The notes beneath the pieces are model-generated. The model made no database searches. It was not told where the DNA came from and worked only from the letters and a program-made list of their open reading frames with translations. This document shows positions 38,839 through 47,749 of a stretch of DNA of 64,000 nt, piece after piece. Within the stretch, counting starts at the first letter, position 1. Every line of letters starts with the position of its first letter. This DNA comes from an uncultured Pseudomonadota bacterium (GTDB lineage: Bacteria; Myxococcota_A; Bradymonadia; Bradymonadales; Bradymonadaceae), in assembly GCA_950059285.1 (NCBI GenBank), contig CATLTV010000004.1:1-64000 (forward strand), read 5' to 3'. Position numbers and translations under genes: made by a program.

Positions 38839-39891
38839 CTATGGGAGAGAAGGGGCGTGGAGCAGCCCTGTCGTTTCTGGGAGGTCAAACATGAGGTTCA
38901 TGTTTTGAATCGCCTGTCCTGAAGCGCCTTTGATTGTATTATCAATGGCACACATCACGACGAGTTCGTCGTCACCACAGATTACGCCAATGTCAGCGAA
39001 GTTTGAGCCGACGACGTGGTTGATTTCGGGTGATCCTTCACGCACACGTACAAAGGGAGCATTTTCGTAGGAGTCGAGGATGCTCTGTTTCAGCGCTTCG
39101 GGGTTGTCGGTGTGCATATGCGCGGTCGCGAAGATGCCGTGTGTCATGGGGGCGCTTGCTGGAATGAACGACAGCTTGGTGGTTTGCCCAAGTTGGTTGA
39201 GCAAGGCCAGCACCTCGGGCACATGTTGATGCGAGAGGACTTTGTAGAGTTTGTAATTGGTGTGACGAGAGGGGTGGTGCGTGCCTGCACCAGGTTTTTT
39301 CCCCGAGCCTGTAGAACCTGTGGCCGCGAAGATCGTGACATGCTCGGGGAGCACGTTGTGATGGGCCAGAGGTGCGAGGATCAGGTTGAGGGCAGTGGCA
39401 AAACAGCCAGGGTTTGCCACTGCTTTGGAGAGTTTCACTGCGTCACGGTTCCACTCAGTGAGCCCATAGACAAAGTTGTCCATGAGTTGTGGCGCGACAT
39501 GCTCCTGTTTGTAGTGTGTGGCGTAGAGGTCTGCCTGTGCTTCAGGAAGTCTGAAATCACCTGAAAGATCAATGATATGGCAGTCTGGTTCGCCCTGTTC
39601 AAACAGGGGGGCGATGATTTGAGCGGAGGCCTTGTGAGGGAGCGCAAAACAGATCGCATCTACTTCGTTAGTAAGCGTGTCGAGGTTTTTGATATCCCCA
39701 CAAGTAAGGTCGATGATACCTGCAAAGTGAGGCCAAATTTTGGAGAGCTTGATGCCGTTGAGATCGCGGGCAAGCGCGTGGGTGAGCTCAAAGGCAGGGT
39801 GGGCTGCGATCAAGCGGCACAGCTCAGCTCCGACATAACCTGTGACCCCGACCACGGCGATCTTCTTTTTTGCAGCGAGTGGTGCTGTCAT
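38839..39891 (-). CDS. argC: N-acetyl-gamma-glutamyl-phosphate reductase
   Basis: A 350-aa NADPH-dependent reductase of the semialdehyde dehydrogenase family: Rossmann motif VVGVTGYVGAELCRLI, catalytic Cys in VANPGCFATALN, and PASAPMTHGIFATAH. Third step of arginine synthesis. Overlaps the stop of the P-loop gene by ATGA. Confidence 0.97.
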   Translation of the reverse strand: MTAPLAAKKKIAVVGVTGYVGAELCRLIAAHPAFELTHALARDLNGIKLSKIWPHFAGIIDLTCGDIKNLDTLTNEVDAICFALPHKASAQIIAPLFEQGEPDCHIIDLSGDFRLPEAQADLYATHYKQEHVAPQLMDNFVYGLTEWNRDAVKLSKAVANPGCFATALNLILAPLAHHNVLPEHVTIFAATGSTGSGKKPGAGTHHPSRHTNYKLYKVLSHQHVPEVLALLNQLGQTTKLSFIPASAPMTHGIFATAHMHTDNPEALKQSILDSYENAPFVRVREGSPEINHVVGSNFADIGVICGDDELVVMCAIDNTIKGASGQAIQNMNLMFDLPETTGLLHAPSLP

Positions 39892-40985
39892 ACCTCTTCC
39901 TTTTGATGCTTCAATTTTTGTAGTTCTTTAACGCCTTCAACCACGGCAGCGCCAAACTCTTCTGTGTGGATGATGGCGTTAAATGCTTTGGTGTGGAGTT
40001 GTTCACGAATTTGCTGGCATCCGATGTGATTGTCGGTGACTGGACCAGAGAAGATATCAGGGCGTTTTTTAAGCTCATTGGCAAAGAGTGCCATGGCACC
40101 AAAGCTCCCCACAGGATCGCTTGCGCAGCACACATGTAGTGTTGGAATTTGTGCAATGATGGGGTCCTTCAGGATTTCCATCACGCCGTAAGCGCCAAGG
40201 AGTCCATCGCCCATTTCCACAACGATGACATCAGGGTTAGTGCCCTGGTGACTGAGCGCGTAGAGCAGTTGTTTTGCGCTGTGAGGTGCGGAGTCTGCTG
40301 ATGTGGATGGGAGGCCCACATCGACGAAAGTCATTGCCTTTGTGGCACCACAGTCAAGCATGGAGAGCACGTCCTTGCGAGCGGCGACGCCTGTGAACTT
40401 TGCCGCATCAACACCCATGCCCGATTTTTTGAGCGCACGTACCGCAGCGCTCGCAGCTAACGTCTTTCCTGCGTTCATACAAGTGCCTGAAATGATAACC
40501 AAAATGGGCACATCTTTGATGTGTTGCTCTTGAAGCGCGGGGGTGGATGACATCTCCGACATGTTCAGGTTTGCAGGCACACCTTCACGCGAATCAATCA
40601 CGGGAAATGTGAGGACTGAGCCGAGCACTTCGAGCACCGTGGGAGGGCCAACCATCGGGTTGGATGTTTTGCATATACCCATCACACCACCCAGGTTGAG
40701 CATGTGAATGGTGTCGCCAACTTCCAGTGTTTCAGGAATGACGCCGCCATGTCCATGTAATGCGTGGCGCTGACCGAGTGCGCCCACCACCACATCACCC
40801 ACATGGATCTCAACCTGACGACCGTATATATCTTCAAGATGTCCGTAGCGCTGGCTTCTTTCCAGCACTTTTGCGGCGATGATTTCACCACGTTGTGCCT
40901 GGATTTTCTCGCTCAAAAGCGCCTGTGTGGCGATGGAGAGTTGCGCTGTGACGCTACCTCGTTTGTCAATGGTCACGCGCTTCAT
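39888..40985 (-). CDS. uncharacterised P-loop NTPase within the arginine operon
   Basis: A 365-aa cytoplasmic protein. The N-terminal ~150 residues are a beta-rich domain (VEIHVGDVVVGALGQRHAL, GGVMGICKTSNP). Then a Walker A motif, SGTCMNAGKTLAASA (about 165-180), begins a P-loop domain resembling the dethiobiotin synthetase/DUF1611 type, with DVIVVEMGDGLLGAYG as a likely Walker B-like strand. It overlaps the argG stop and argC start by ATGA on both sides, so it is made in step with arginine enzymes. It might be a ligase, a regulator or a substitute for a missing step. I cannot assign a reaction. Confidence 0.85.
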   Translation of the reverse strand: MKRVTIDKRGSVTAQLSIATQALLSEKIQAQRGEIIAAKVLERSQRYGHLEDIYGRQVEIHVGDVVVGALGQRHALHGHGGVIPETLEVGDTIHMLNLGGVMGICKTSNPMVGPPTVLEVLGSVLTFPVIDSREGVPANLNMSEMSSTPALQEQHIKDVPILVIISGTCMNAGKTLAASAAVRALKKSGMGVDAAKFTGVAARKDVLSMLDCGATKAMTFVDVGLPSTSADSAPHSAKQLLYALSHQGTNPDVIVVEMGDGLLGAYGVMEILKDPIIAQIPTLHVCCASDPVGSFGAMALFANELKKRPDIFSGPVTDNHIGCQQIREQLHTKAFNAIIHTEEFGAAVVEGVKELQKLKHQKEEV

Positions 40986-42220
40986 AATGTCTCCTTGTCA
41001 GCCTGTGTGTTGGCTTGCTGGCGAGCGCGTGCGGCAAGAAGAGACTGCGTTCCAAAAATGGTACAGAATCCACGTGCATCGGCAGCGCTCCAAAGCGTGT
41101 TTCGCTCGCCATATGTACCTGCTGCCGCTGACATCATGGAGTACGGAGACTTCACGCCACAGACTTGCACGCAGCCCTGGCGGATCTTGATGCGCACCTC
41201 ACCACAGACCGTGTACTGTGAGGAATCAAGGAACGCTTCCATGTCGCGCATGACGGGGTCGAAGTACTGCGCTTCATGGAGTAACATGCCGTAAAAATTG
41301 GATATTTGAGTGTTCCAGTGTGATTGCCAACGTGTCAGGACAAGCTTCTCAAGTTCGCGGTGTGCGTCGTGCAAAATGCTCGCTGCGGGAGCTTCAAATG
41401 CGATCCTTCCTTTGATACCAAGGATGGTGTCGCCCACATGAATTCCGCGACCAACGCCATGCTCCGCGCCAAGTTGGTTGAGCGTGCGGACTAGCTCCAC
41501 GCCACCCAGTGGTGTGCCATCAATCGCAGTGGGAATACCCTGGTCAAAGGTCAATGTGAATGTGTGTCCTTCATCGGGTGCTTCATGTGCAGGCTTGGTC
41601 CAGACGTAAGCCTCATCAGGCGGAACTTGCCAGCTATCGTGAGTTTCCTTGCCGCCAATGGTGACGCCCCAGAGCCCCTCGTTGATAGAATAATCTGTGG
41701 TGGATGTGGGGATCTCGACGCCATGTTTTGCGAGCCACTGGCTGCACGCCTCACGGGTCCATTCTTCATCGCGGACAGGGGCGAGCAGCTCGGTGTTGGG
41801 GCAGAGCGCACGAAGGGCGACGTCAAAGCGAATCTGGTCGTTGCCTGCGCCTGTGGAGCCATGTGCGATGGCGTTTGCACCAAATTTGTTGGCGATGTTT
41901 GCGACGACACGTGCTTGCACCACACGCTCTGCGCCCACACACAACGGATAAACTCCACCACGCTTGATGTTACCCTTGATCAGGTAGGCGATATGATCAT
42001 CAAAGACCGCCTGCGTGGCGTCAAAGTGGATGTGTTCCTTGACGCCAAGGGCGTGCGCACGTTCGGCGATTTCTTTGGCTGTGTCCTTGTCAAAACCACC
42101 TGTGTCTACGGTGACTGTGATGACGTCATAGCCAAACGTTTCCTGGAGGTAAAGGAGGCAGAACGAGGTATCAAGTCCGCCAGAAAAGGCAAGTACAACG
42201 AGTGGGTTTTGTGTGGCCAT
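40982..42220 (-). CDS. argG: argininosuccinate synthase
   Basis: A 412-aa ATP-pyrophosphatase-type ligase: PP-loop AFSGGLDTSFCLLYL, then AIAHGSTGAGNDQIRFD, YSINEGLWGVTIGG and SPYSMMSAAAGTYGE. Joins citrulline and aspartate. First structural gene after argR, from which it is separated by 115 bp of AT-rich DNA. The stop overlaps the P-loop gene start by ATGA. Confidence 0.98.
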   Translation of the reverse strand: MATQNPLVVLAFSGGLDTSFCLLYLQETFGYDVITVTVDTGGFDKDTAKEIAERAHALGVKEHIHFDATQAVFDDHIAYLIKGNIKRGGVYPLCVGAERVVQARVVANIANKFGANAIAHGSTGAGNDQIRFDVALRALCPNTELLAPVRDEEWTREACSQWLAKHGVEIPTSTTDYSINEGLWGVTIGGKETHDSWQVPPDEAYVWTKPAHEAPDEGHTFTLTFDQGIPTAIDGTPLGGVELVRTLNQLGAEHGVGRGIHVGDTILGIKGRIAFEAPAASILHDAHRELEKLVLTRWQSHWNTQISNFYGMLLHEAQYFDPVMRDMEAFLDSSQYTVCGEVRIKIRQGCVQVCGVKSPYSMMSAAAGTYGERNTLWSAADARGFCTIFGTQSLLAARARQQANTQADKETL

Positions 42221-42335
42221 GGGGCATCTCCTGCGCGAGGTTGCGTCTGTGGTTTTTTGGTGTAAGGTGTTTAAAAATAATTGTTTTTGTTAGGTTGTGT
42301 TTAACGGTCGCGATGGGACGGTTTTTAATCACAGC

Positions 42336-42782
42336 CTAGTTGATGCCAGCAACCTCACGGAGCTGATCCGCGAGCGCCTGTTGGTGCAAGCTGTCCTTGA
42401 GCGCGATAAAGATGGTGTCATCACCTGCGATGGTGCCTGCAAGTCCTGGCAATGGGAGCGCATCAAGCGCGGCGCCCACGAGCTGGGCCGTGGCTGGCTT
42501 GACGCGCAATACAATCAGGTTCTCTCCCACACAGTACAGCGTCAGGAGGTGGTGCCATACCGTGCCCGAGAACTCGGGAAACTCGGGGAGCTGCTCTTCA
42601 ACAGGGAGGCAGTAGACGCCGTTGGTTTTGCTCAGGTTCAACGCCTTGATATCGCGTGAGATGCTGGACTGCGTCAGGTTAATTTGGTGTTGGGCCAGCG
42701 CATCGATAAGATCGGACTGGGTGCGGTAGTCATTCTCTGCGATCAGGTCACGCAAAAGTTCAAGTCGTTCTTGGCGGTTCAT
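42336..42782 (-). CDS. argR: arginine repressor ArgR
   Basis: A 148-aa regulator with an N-terminal winged helix (RLELLRDLIAENDYRTQSDL, LTQSSISRDIKALNL) and a C-terminal hexamerisation/arginine-binding domain (LPGLAGTIAGDDTIFIALKD), which keeps the GDDT motif that contacts arginine. As the first gene of the operon it likely represses its own transcription and that of argG to carB in the presence of arginine. Confidence 0.96.
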   Translation of the reverse strand: MNRQERLELLRDLIAENDYRTQSDLIDALAQHQINLTQSSISRDIKALNLSKTNGVYCLPVEEQLPEFPEFSGTVWHHLLTLYCVGENLIVLRVKPATAQLVGAALDALPLPGLAGTIAGDDTIFIALKDSLHQQALADQLREVAGIN

Positions 42783-42940
42783 GACAGGAATCCAGGTGAT
42801 AAATTGGGGCCAGATATACGAATGTGTTGCAAGATATGGTGATTTGCCACGCCTGCATGTTGGCTTGTATGCAGCTTTGAACTCTGAATGTCAAATAATA
42901 TGCGCATTTTTATTTAAATATTCGATTTTATTCAGGTTTT

Positions 42941-42959
42941 TATGCATTTATTCTGCATA
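42941..42959 (-). promoter_or_regulatory. candidate ARG-box operator upstream of argR
   Basis: TATGCATTTATTCTGCATA is a 19-bp inverted repeat (TATGCA, seven-base spacer, TGCATA) in an AT-rich region about 160-180 bp upstream of argR. It resembles known ARG boxes in size and AT content, without matching one consensus. Nearby AT-rich half-sites (TGAATGTC, ATATTCG, TTATTCAGG) could form further boxes. Low confidence. Confidence 0.3.
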
Positions 42960-43050
42960 TTGCGTGGTTTTATTTGCATGTTTTTTAAATGGCTTTCCAA
43001 CGCTGTATTTGAAATAATCCACGCCCGATGTATGAACTCTGGAGGTAAGG

Positions 43051-43560
43051 TTGCGGCTAGATTTTGGATACAGAGACCTCACACACGAGGCACTTGAAGA
43101 CCTGCTTCGGAAGACCCCCCACCTCGATCGCGTAACCCACCTTGATGTGTTTGATAACCAGATTGGTGATGAGGGGCTCAAGGCGCTGATAGATGCCCTG
43201 TATGCAGCTCAGTCTCCCCTGCAATCGCTTGATATTGGCGCAAATCAGATCCACGATCCTGGTGCAGCCGCCCTCATCACGTCCCCCGTTCTTGTAGGCA
43301 TCAAGGAACTCAACCTCGCCTTTAACAAGCTTACTGACCTGACCGCGTTTGAGCTGGCCCGATCCCCCCATCTCACAGCTCTTCGAGCGCTCCACTTGAC
43401 GGGAAACGCCATCTCCGAACAGGGTGCCATCGCCATGGCTAACTCTGCATATCTCAAACATATTGCGTTGCTTTGTCTGAGTGAGGAACACATCACGGAT
43501 GTCGGCTTTCAGGCATTTCAACGTTCGCCATATCTCCAGGGCGCTGTACACTGGGAATGA
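43051..43560 (+). CDS. leucine-rich repeat protein
   Basis: A 169-aa protein starting at TTG 43051, chosen because GGAGGTAAGG directly precedes it. It is composed of about five ribonuclease-inhibitor-type LRRs (LTHLDVFDNQIGDEGLKAL, LQSLDIGANQIHDPGAAAL, IKELNLAFNKLTD, LRALHLTGNAISEQGAIAM). No signal peptide. LRRs mediate protein binding; the partner is unknown. Followed by a second LRR-like fragment. Confidence 0.8.
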   Translation: MRLDFGYRDLTHEALEDLLRKTPHLDRVTHLDVFDNQIGDEGLKALIDALYAAQSPLQSLDIGANQIHDPGAAALITSPVLVGIKELNLAFNKLTDLTAFELARSPHLTALRALHLTGNAISEQGAIAMANSAYLKHIALLCLSEEHITDVGFQAFQRSPYLQGAVHWE

Positions 43561-43611
43561 CTCTGTACACCTGTACAAACGGGCTCAATTACGTGAATGA
43601 AGATGTAAGTA

Positions 43612-43815
43612 ATGACCATCAAGTATGATAACCCTCTCATCAGTCATGATGGGATCAAAGCACTCGCGAACTCCAGCAATATCAAGAACCTTCAGCGGTT
43701 TCAGTGGGATTCTTCTGAGGCGCGCACTGATGCTGTTCAGGCGTTGGCAAGGTCTCCTTATTTGCCTCATCCACTTCGGCCGCTTTACGAGGCCTGGGAA
43801 CAAGTAAGCATCTAG
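43612..43815 (+). pseudogene. LRR C-terminal fragment
   Basis: A 67-codon ORF resembling the end of an LRR protein: GIKALANSSNIKNLQRF and AVQALARSPYLPHPLRPL, matching the repeat end SPYL of the upstream gene. It has no strong ribosome site and only about two repeats. It is probably the remnant of a second LRR gene, or a gene broken by deletion. Could be expressed but unlikely to fold alone. Confidence 0.5.
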
Positions 43816-43835
43816 CTCGCATGACACGTTTTCCC

Positions 43836-43887
43836 AGGGGGGCTCTGCCCCCCATGCCCCCCGCAAGGGACTATCGCCCCTTGACCC
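43836..43887. repeat. GC-rich dispersed repeat, copy 2
   Basis: Same unit as at 9301-9353, with one change (GGGACTATCG instead of GGGACTGTCG) and one extra G. It directly abuts the stop codon (TAG, minus strand) of hrpB, the same relation as copy 1 to its gene. Confidence 0.85.
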
Positions 43888-46431
43888 CTATCCTCTTAGC
43901 ATAATGACTCTGCTCGCCTGTTTGTAGCGCACACGATAGCCCTGAAAGCGTGGAAGAACCTGTGTGGCGGGCTCCTTGCTCTGCTTTGCGGCCTTGTTTT
44001 CGGGGCTCATCTCCACCTTACGTTGTCGTGGAAAGACCTGACATACATACTGTGCGCCCTGATGTTCCCAGATCCTTGGAAAGTCCTCAAACAACAGGTC
44101 AATTTCAGGCTGATAAAGACCAGTTAGCTTTATTAGGTCTGGTAAAAGGTCTTCATTTTCAAGGAGTTCTATCTCATCGCAAGTCTGCAATCCAAGCTCT
44201 TCAAAACGTTGTGTGAGCCATTGCTCGGGTGGCACAACAAGAGATTCAAGCGCGTGTAATTTATCAAGGTTCCAGTGCTGTGTATCCAGCGTATCTACCC
44301 ACTGACTCAGGATCTCCAGTATGTGCAACCTGTCTTTTAACGCCTCACCTGCGCCTTTGAAGATACGGTTCTCAAGCACCAGTGACGCGGCGGCTTCCTG
44401 AAGCTGTGTTCCTTCAAGCTCCTCCTTGCTCCCTGTCAGTGATACTCCCGCCAACTCTCTGGTGATCACGGCTTCAATTCGAACAGAGCCCTTTCTTTTA
44501 CGAACCTCCAGCTGCCCAACCTCAACCTCAACATTGGCATATTTCGCGAGCACCCTGGCTGAACAGGGCAAAAGCAAACTTCCTCGCCCGCGTGCACCAT
44601 AACCCTTTCGATCTCCCAGCCATGTGTGGTCGCAAATGATACCTGTGGTGGGTGGTTTGTAGTGTGGGTTTTCCTGGATGTTAAACGGTTTGTACGGAGA
44701 CACCGCCACCTCAACATCTCCATTTGCCCATGGTTGTGTGGTGCTCTTTCTTCCTCCCTTTCGGGCCTTTTTCTGTGCACGTTCTCGTAATACAAAACCC
44801 ATCTCTGGAGCTTGTGATAAGAGGTGTGCGGCCAGTTCGTCACGATCGGGCAGGGGAGAGGTGTCTTGCTTGGGTGATTTGACTTCACATCCTGTAAGTG
44901 CTCTTAAGTTCTCTGCTATTCTTTGCGTTTCTCGCAGGCCAACTTCGTGCAAGTGATGGCGGCGAGGCTCGCCAAAACGCAATACAGTGAGCGCTTCAAG
45001 TACCTCATCATCCACATCACTCAGGAGATCCTTGCGAGCTTCAATGATACGCTCCTGTTGATCGCCCTTGATGCGGTCAAGGCGCAGCATCAACCTGTAG
45101 CCACGCTCCATTAACGCCACCAGGTCACACACAGCACCCAACAGATGTGTGGGCGCATTGACAAGTAAACGTGCCGTATCTGTTGAGACAGGAAGGTGTA
45201 ATAACTTCTCGCCAAGGTTTGTGATCTCACCTTTCTGGCTTACTGCGCCAATCTCGATCAGTCGTGCACGTGCCTTCTCAACGGCAAACTCGGGCGGAGC
45301 GGTGACCCAGGGCATTTGCTCGAGCTTCATGATTTCCAGCCCGCAAATGCCCGCGCGCAAGACCATATCATCAAGTTCGACGCGCTCGATCTCTGGTGCG
45401 GTGATCTCCTGCGCTCTGTAGCTCGCATCCCACAGGCGTATGCAGTGACCTGCTCTGACACGACCCGCACGACCCGCGCGCTGATCCATCGACGCCTGTG
45501 ATGTGGGGAGCAGTGATAATGCTGTCTTTCCTGCACGGTGCACCTGCATGCGCACCAGTCCAGAGTCCACAACCCATGTCACGCCAGGCAAGGTCAGCGA
45601 TGTTTCGGCGACGTTGGTCGACAGGAAAACCCTGCGCTTGCCTGGCGTGGGATCTTCAAATGCACGCATCAACCTGTTCATGGGGAGGCTTGCGTGGACC
45701 TCCAATACTTCAATATTATCAGGGTGTTGTCTCTGTAGATTGCCAAGCTGACTTGCGCAAGATGCGATCTCACCTTTACCAGGAAGGAACACAAGAACCT
45801 CGCCATCACCAGGTTCATTAAGCGCACGCCGAACAGCGCGCTCCACGCGCTGTTCAAGGTCTTCATTGCTGGGTAAAGAGGCGTCGCGCTGATACATGAT
45901 ATCCACTGGATACGTGCGGCCTTGCGCTTCAATTAACTCTGCACTCAATGCTTCCTTGAGGCCCTGAGCATCAAGCGTTGCACTGGTGACGACAAATTTC
46001 AGCGCCTCTCCACGTGCTCGGCGTGAGCGAATCACCGCAGCAACAAGATCGACCTCCCACCCGCGCTCATGAAATTCATCGATAAGCACGGCATCAAACG
46101 CAAGCTCCTTTTCAGAGAGAATGCGCAACGCCACACCAGGCGTGGCAAACAAGATCTTGGTCTTGTGCGATTGCATGTTCTCAAAGCGAACGCTGTAACC
46201 AATCTCGTCGCCAACCTTGAGGTTGGCTTGTTTTGAGAGGAATGTGGCGAGCGCACGACAGGCGACACGACGGGGCTCAATGACGAGGACCTTCTTGGAG
46301 AGATCCCCCATCCACAGAGGTAGTCGTGTGGACTTACCCGAACCTGTAGGCGCAGTGACAATCAGGGGCGCATCTGCGTTTTGGTAGAGCTTTGTGAACT
46401 GTGGGCGAACATCATCAACAGGAAGTTTCAT
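43888..46431 (-). CDS. hrpB: ATP-dependent helicase HrpB
   Basis: An 847-aa DEAH-box helicase. Walker A in VTAPTGSGKSTRLPLW, motif II DEFHERGWEVDL, SATLDAQGL, VFLSTNVAETSLTLPGV and QRAGRAGRVRAG. The C-terminal HrpB domain is present (VRYKQASRVIMLRG at the end). Length is normal. HrpB is an RNA helicase-like protein with unclear function in bacteria. Starts 5 bp after the TetR stop and is probably co-transcribed with it. Confidence 0.95.
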   Translation of the reverse strand: MKLPVDDVRPQFTKLYQNADAPLIVTAPTGSGKSTRLPLWMGDLSKKVLVIEPRRVACRALATFLSKQANLKVGDEIGYSVRFENMQSHKTKILFATPGVALRILSEKELAFDAVLIDEFHERGWEVDLVAAVIRSRRARGEALKFVVTSATLDAQGLKEALSAELIEAQGRTYPVDIMYQRDASLPSNEDLEQRVERAVRRALNEPGDGEVLVFLPGKGEIASCASQLGNLQRQHPDNIEVLEVHASLPMNRLMRAFEDPTPGKRRVFLSTNVAETSLTLPGVTWVVDSGLVRMQVHRAGKTALSLLPTSQASMDQRAGRAGRVRAGHCIRLWDASYRAQEITAPEIERVELDDMVLRAGICGLEIMKLEQMPWVTAPPEFAVEKARARLIEIGAVSQKGEITNLGEKLLHLPVSTDTARLLVNAPTHLLGAVCDLVALMERGYRLMLRLDRIKGDQQERIIEARKDLLSDVDDEVLEALTVLRFGEPRRHHLHEVGLRETQRIAENLRALTGCEVKSPKQDTSPLPDRDELAAHLLSQAPEMGFVLRERAQKKARKGGRKSTTQPWANGDVEVAVSPYKPFNIQENPHYKPPTTGIICDHTWLGDRKGYGARGRGSLLLPCSARVLAKYANVEVEVGQLEVRKRKGSVRIEAVITRELAGVSLTGSKEELEGTQLQEAAASLVLENRIFKGAGEALKDRLHILEILSQWVDTLDTQHWNLDKLHALESLVVPPEQWLTQRFEELGLQTCDEIELLENEDLLPDLIKLTGLYQPEIDLLFEDFPRIWEHQGAQYVCQVFPRQRKVEMSPENKAAKQSKEPATQVLPRFQGYRVRYKQASRVIMLRG

Positions 46432-46436
46432 AAGTG

Positions 46437-47027
46437 TTAGTTTCTGAGGGAGTCCATGGTCCAGCGACTGATATCATCAAGAGCGCGCATCTCGCTGCCC
46501 GCTCTGGACATGACCGCCATGCCCTGCGCAGTGCTCGTCAGTGCGCGTGCAATTTGTCGAGGATCCTTGCGTACATCGAGCACCCCATCAATCTGAGCTT
46601 TGCGTAGGCCCTGATAAAAACCTGTCTCAAAATCGGCGAGGATATCACCTACTTTGCGCAGCAGTGGACGCTTGCCCTGAACACACTCCACGCTGGCGAT
46701 TGCAACGAGGCAACCTGCGGGTGTGTCCTGGCTTGTGAGTCTGTCGATCAACGCATCAAGAACGTGCTCAATGGTATCAAGGCCCTGATTGGTGTCGGGC
46801 TCAAACAGAGGTTCCAGCCATGGACCAATGATGCGCGTGTGATAGCGCCCAAGGGATTGAATAAACAGGTTTTCCTTGCTCTCAAAGGCAGAGTAAAGGC
46901 TTGCCTTTCCAAGGCCCATCGCATCGGTGAGCAGGCTCAGGGACGCGCCCTCATAGCCCTTCTCCCAAAAGACACGCATCGCTTGATCGAGCACTTTGAG
47001 GGGATCAAATTCTCTGGGGCGTGCCAT
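46437..47027 (-). CDS. TetR/AcrR family regulator
   Basis: A 196-aa regulator with the N-terminal helix-turn-helix MARPREFDPLKVLDQAMRVF, LTDAMGLGKASLYSAFESKE, and a C-terminal ligand-binding helical domain including TPAGCLVAIASVECV. It is 5 bp upstream of hrpB. A ligand or target cannot be assigned. Confidence 0.92.
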   Translation of the reverse strand: MARPREFDPLKVLDQAMRVFWEKGYEGASLSLLTDAMGLGKASLYSAFESKENLFIQSLGRYHTRIIGPWLEPLFEPDTNQGLDTIEHVLDALIDRLTSQDTPAGCLVAIASVECVQGKRPLLRKVGDILADFETGFYQGLRKAQIDGVLDVRKDPRQIARALTSTAQGMAVMSRAGSEMRALDDISRWTMDSLRN

Positions 47028-47097
47028 AACGTGGGACTCCTTGGGTCAGGTTTGTCTGGTGCAAGGACAGACGTGTGTGTTGCGAAGTGATTGAATA

Positions 47098-47409
47098 TTA
47101 TTCGCTTTTTGGTGCTTCTTTGGCAGGTTTGTCAAATTTGCGGTTGTAGCGTTCGGGCCGTTTATATTGGCCTCGCCAGTCCACACCTTGCTTTTGATAG
47201 CCCTGCCTTGCGGGGTTTGTGCTGTTTCCAGTGCGAAGCGTGTGTACGCCTTGGAACAAACCTGCGCCAAAATAGCAAATACAGGGAGAGGCGAGCAAGA
47301 AGATCACGACGACAGCGATAATGGAAAAGACCATCGCGTTGCGTTCTTGCTTTTTAGTTGCCCGATCTGTGTGTTGTTCGGGCTCTTCTTGAGGGGTGGA
47401 GGTGCTCAT
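47098..47409 (-). CDS. small membrane protein
   Basis: A 103-aa protein from ATG 47409. A hydrophilic N-terminus rich in Glu/Lys precedes one membrane helix (MVFSIIAVVVIFLLASPCIC), then a basic, Tyr-rich tail (RGQYKRPERYNRKFDK). No family recognised. Upstream of the TetR gene on the same strand. Confidence 0.65.
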   Translation of the reverse strand: MSTSTPQEEPEQHTDRATKKQERNAMVFSIIAVVVIFLLASPCICYFGAGLFQGVHTLRTGNSTNPARQGYQKQGVDWRGQYKRPERYNRKFDKPAKEAPKSE

Positions 47410-47749
47410 AATGATCTCCGTGGAATACAGACTGCTCACTCCATCAACGAACACAATCGTTCATATAAGCAGATGACCCCAGAACACAAGGAGGAGTAGA
47501 TTTTATTGTTTTGGCTTCAGCAAGATACAGCAGAAGAAAATGAACATGCTCTGCAAGAGATTGAACCTGACTTGAGGGTGCATAGTATGCGGCGAGGTTA
47601 TTTTGAGTCGTCCTGAACTCCAATGCGATCCTGGTAGACCGGTTTTGTTTTTTAAGTTGTTGTTATTGAATGATTATTTGTTTTTTTTTGTTTTTGATCC
47701 GTTGTGAAGAGAGGCGTTGTGAATACGATGTGATGCAAGAGAGGTTTTA
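47410..47749. other. intergenic region between divergent genes
   Basis: A 340-bp gap with promoters presumably for the small membrane protein (minus) and the porin gene (plus). It includes a T-rich stretch at 47640-47700. I see no repeats or RNA gene. Confidence 0.5.
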
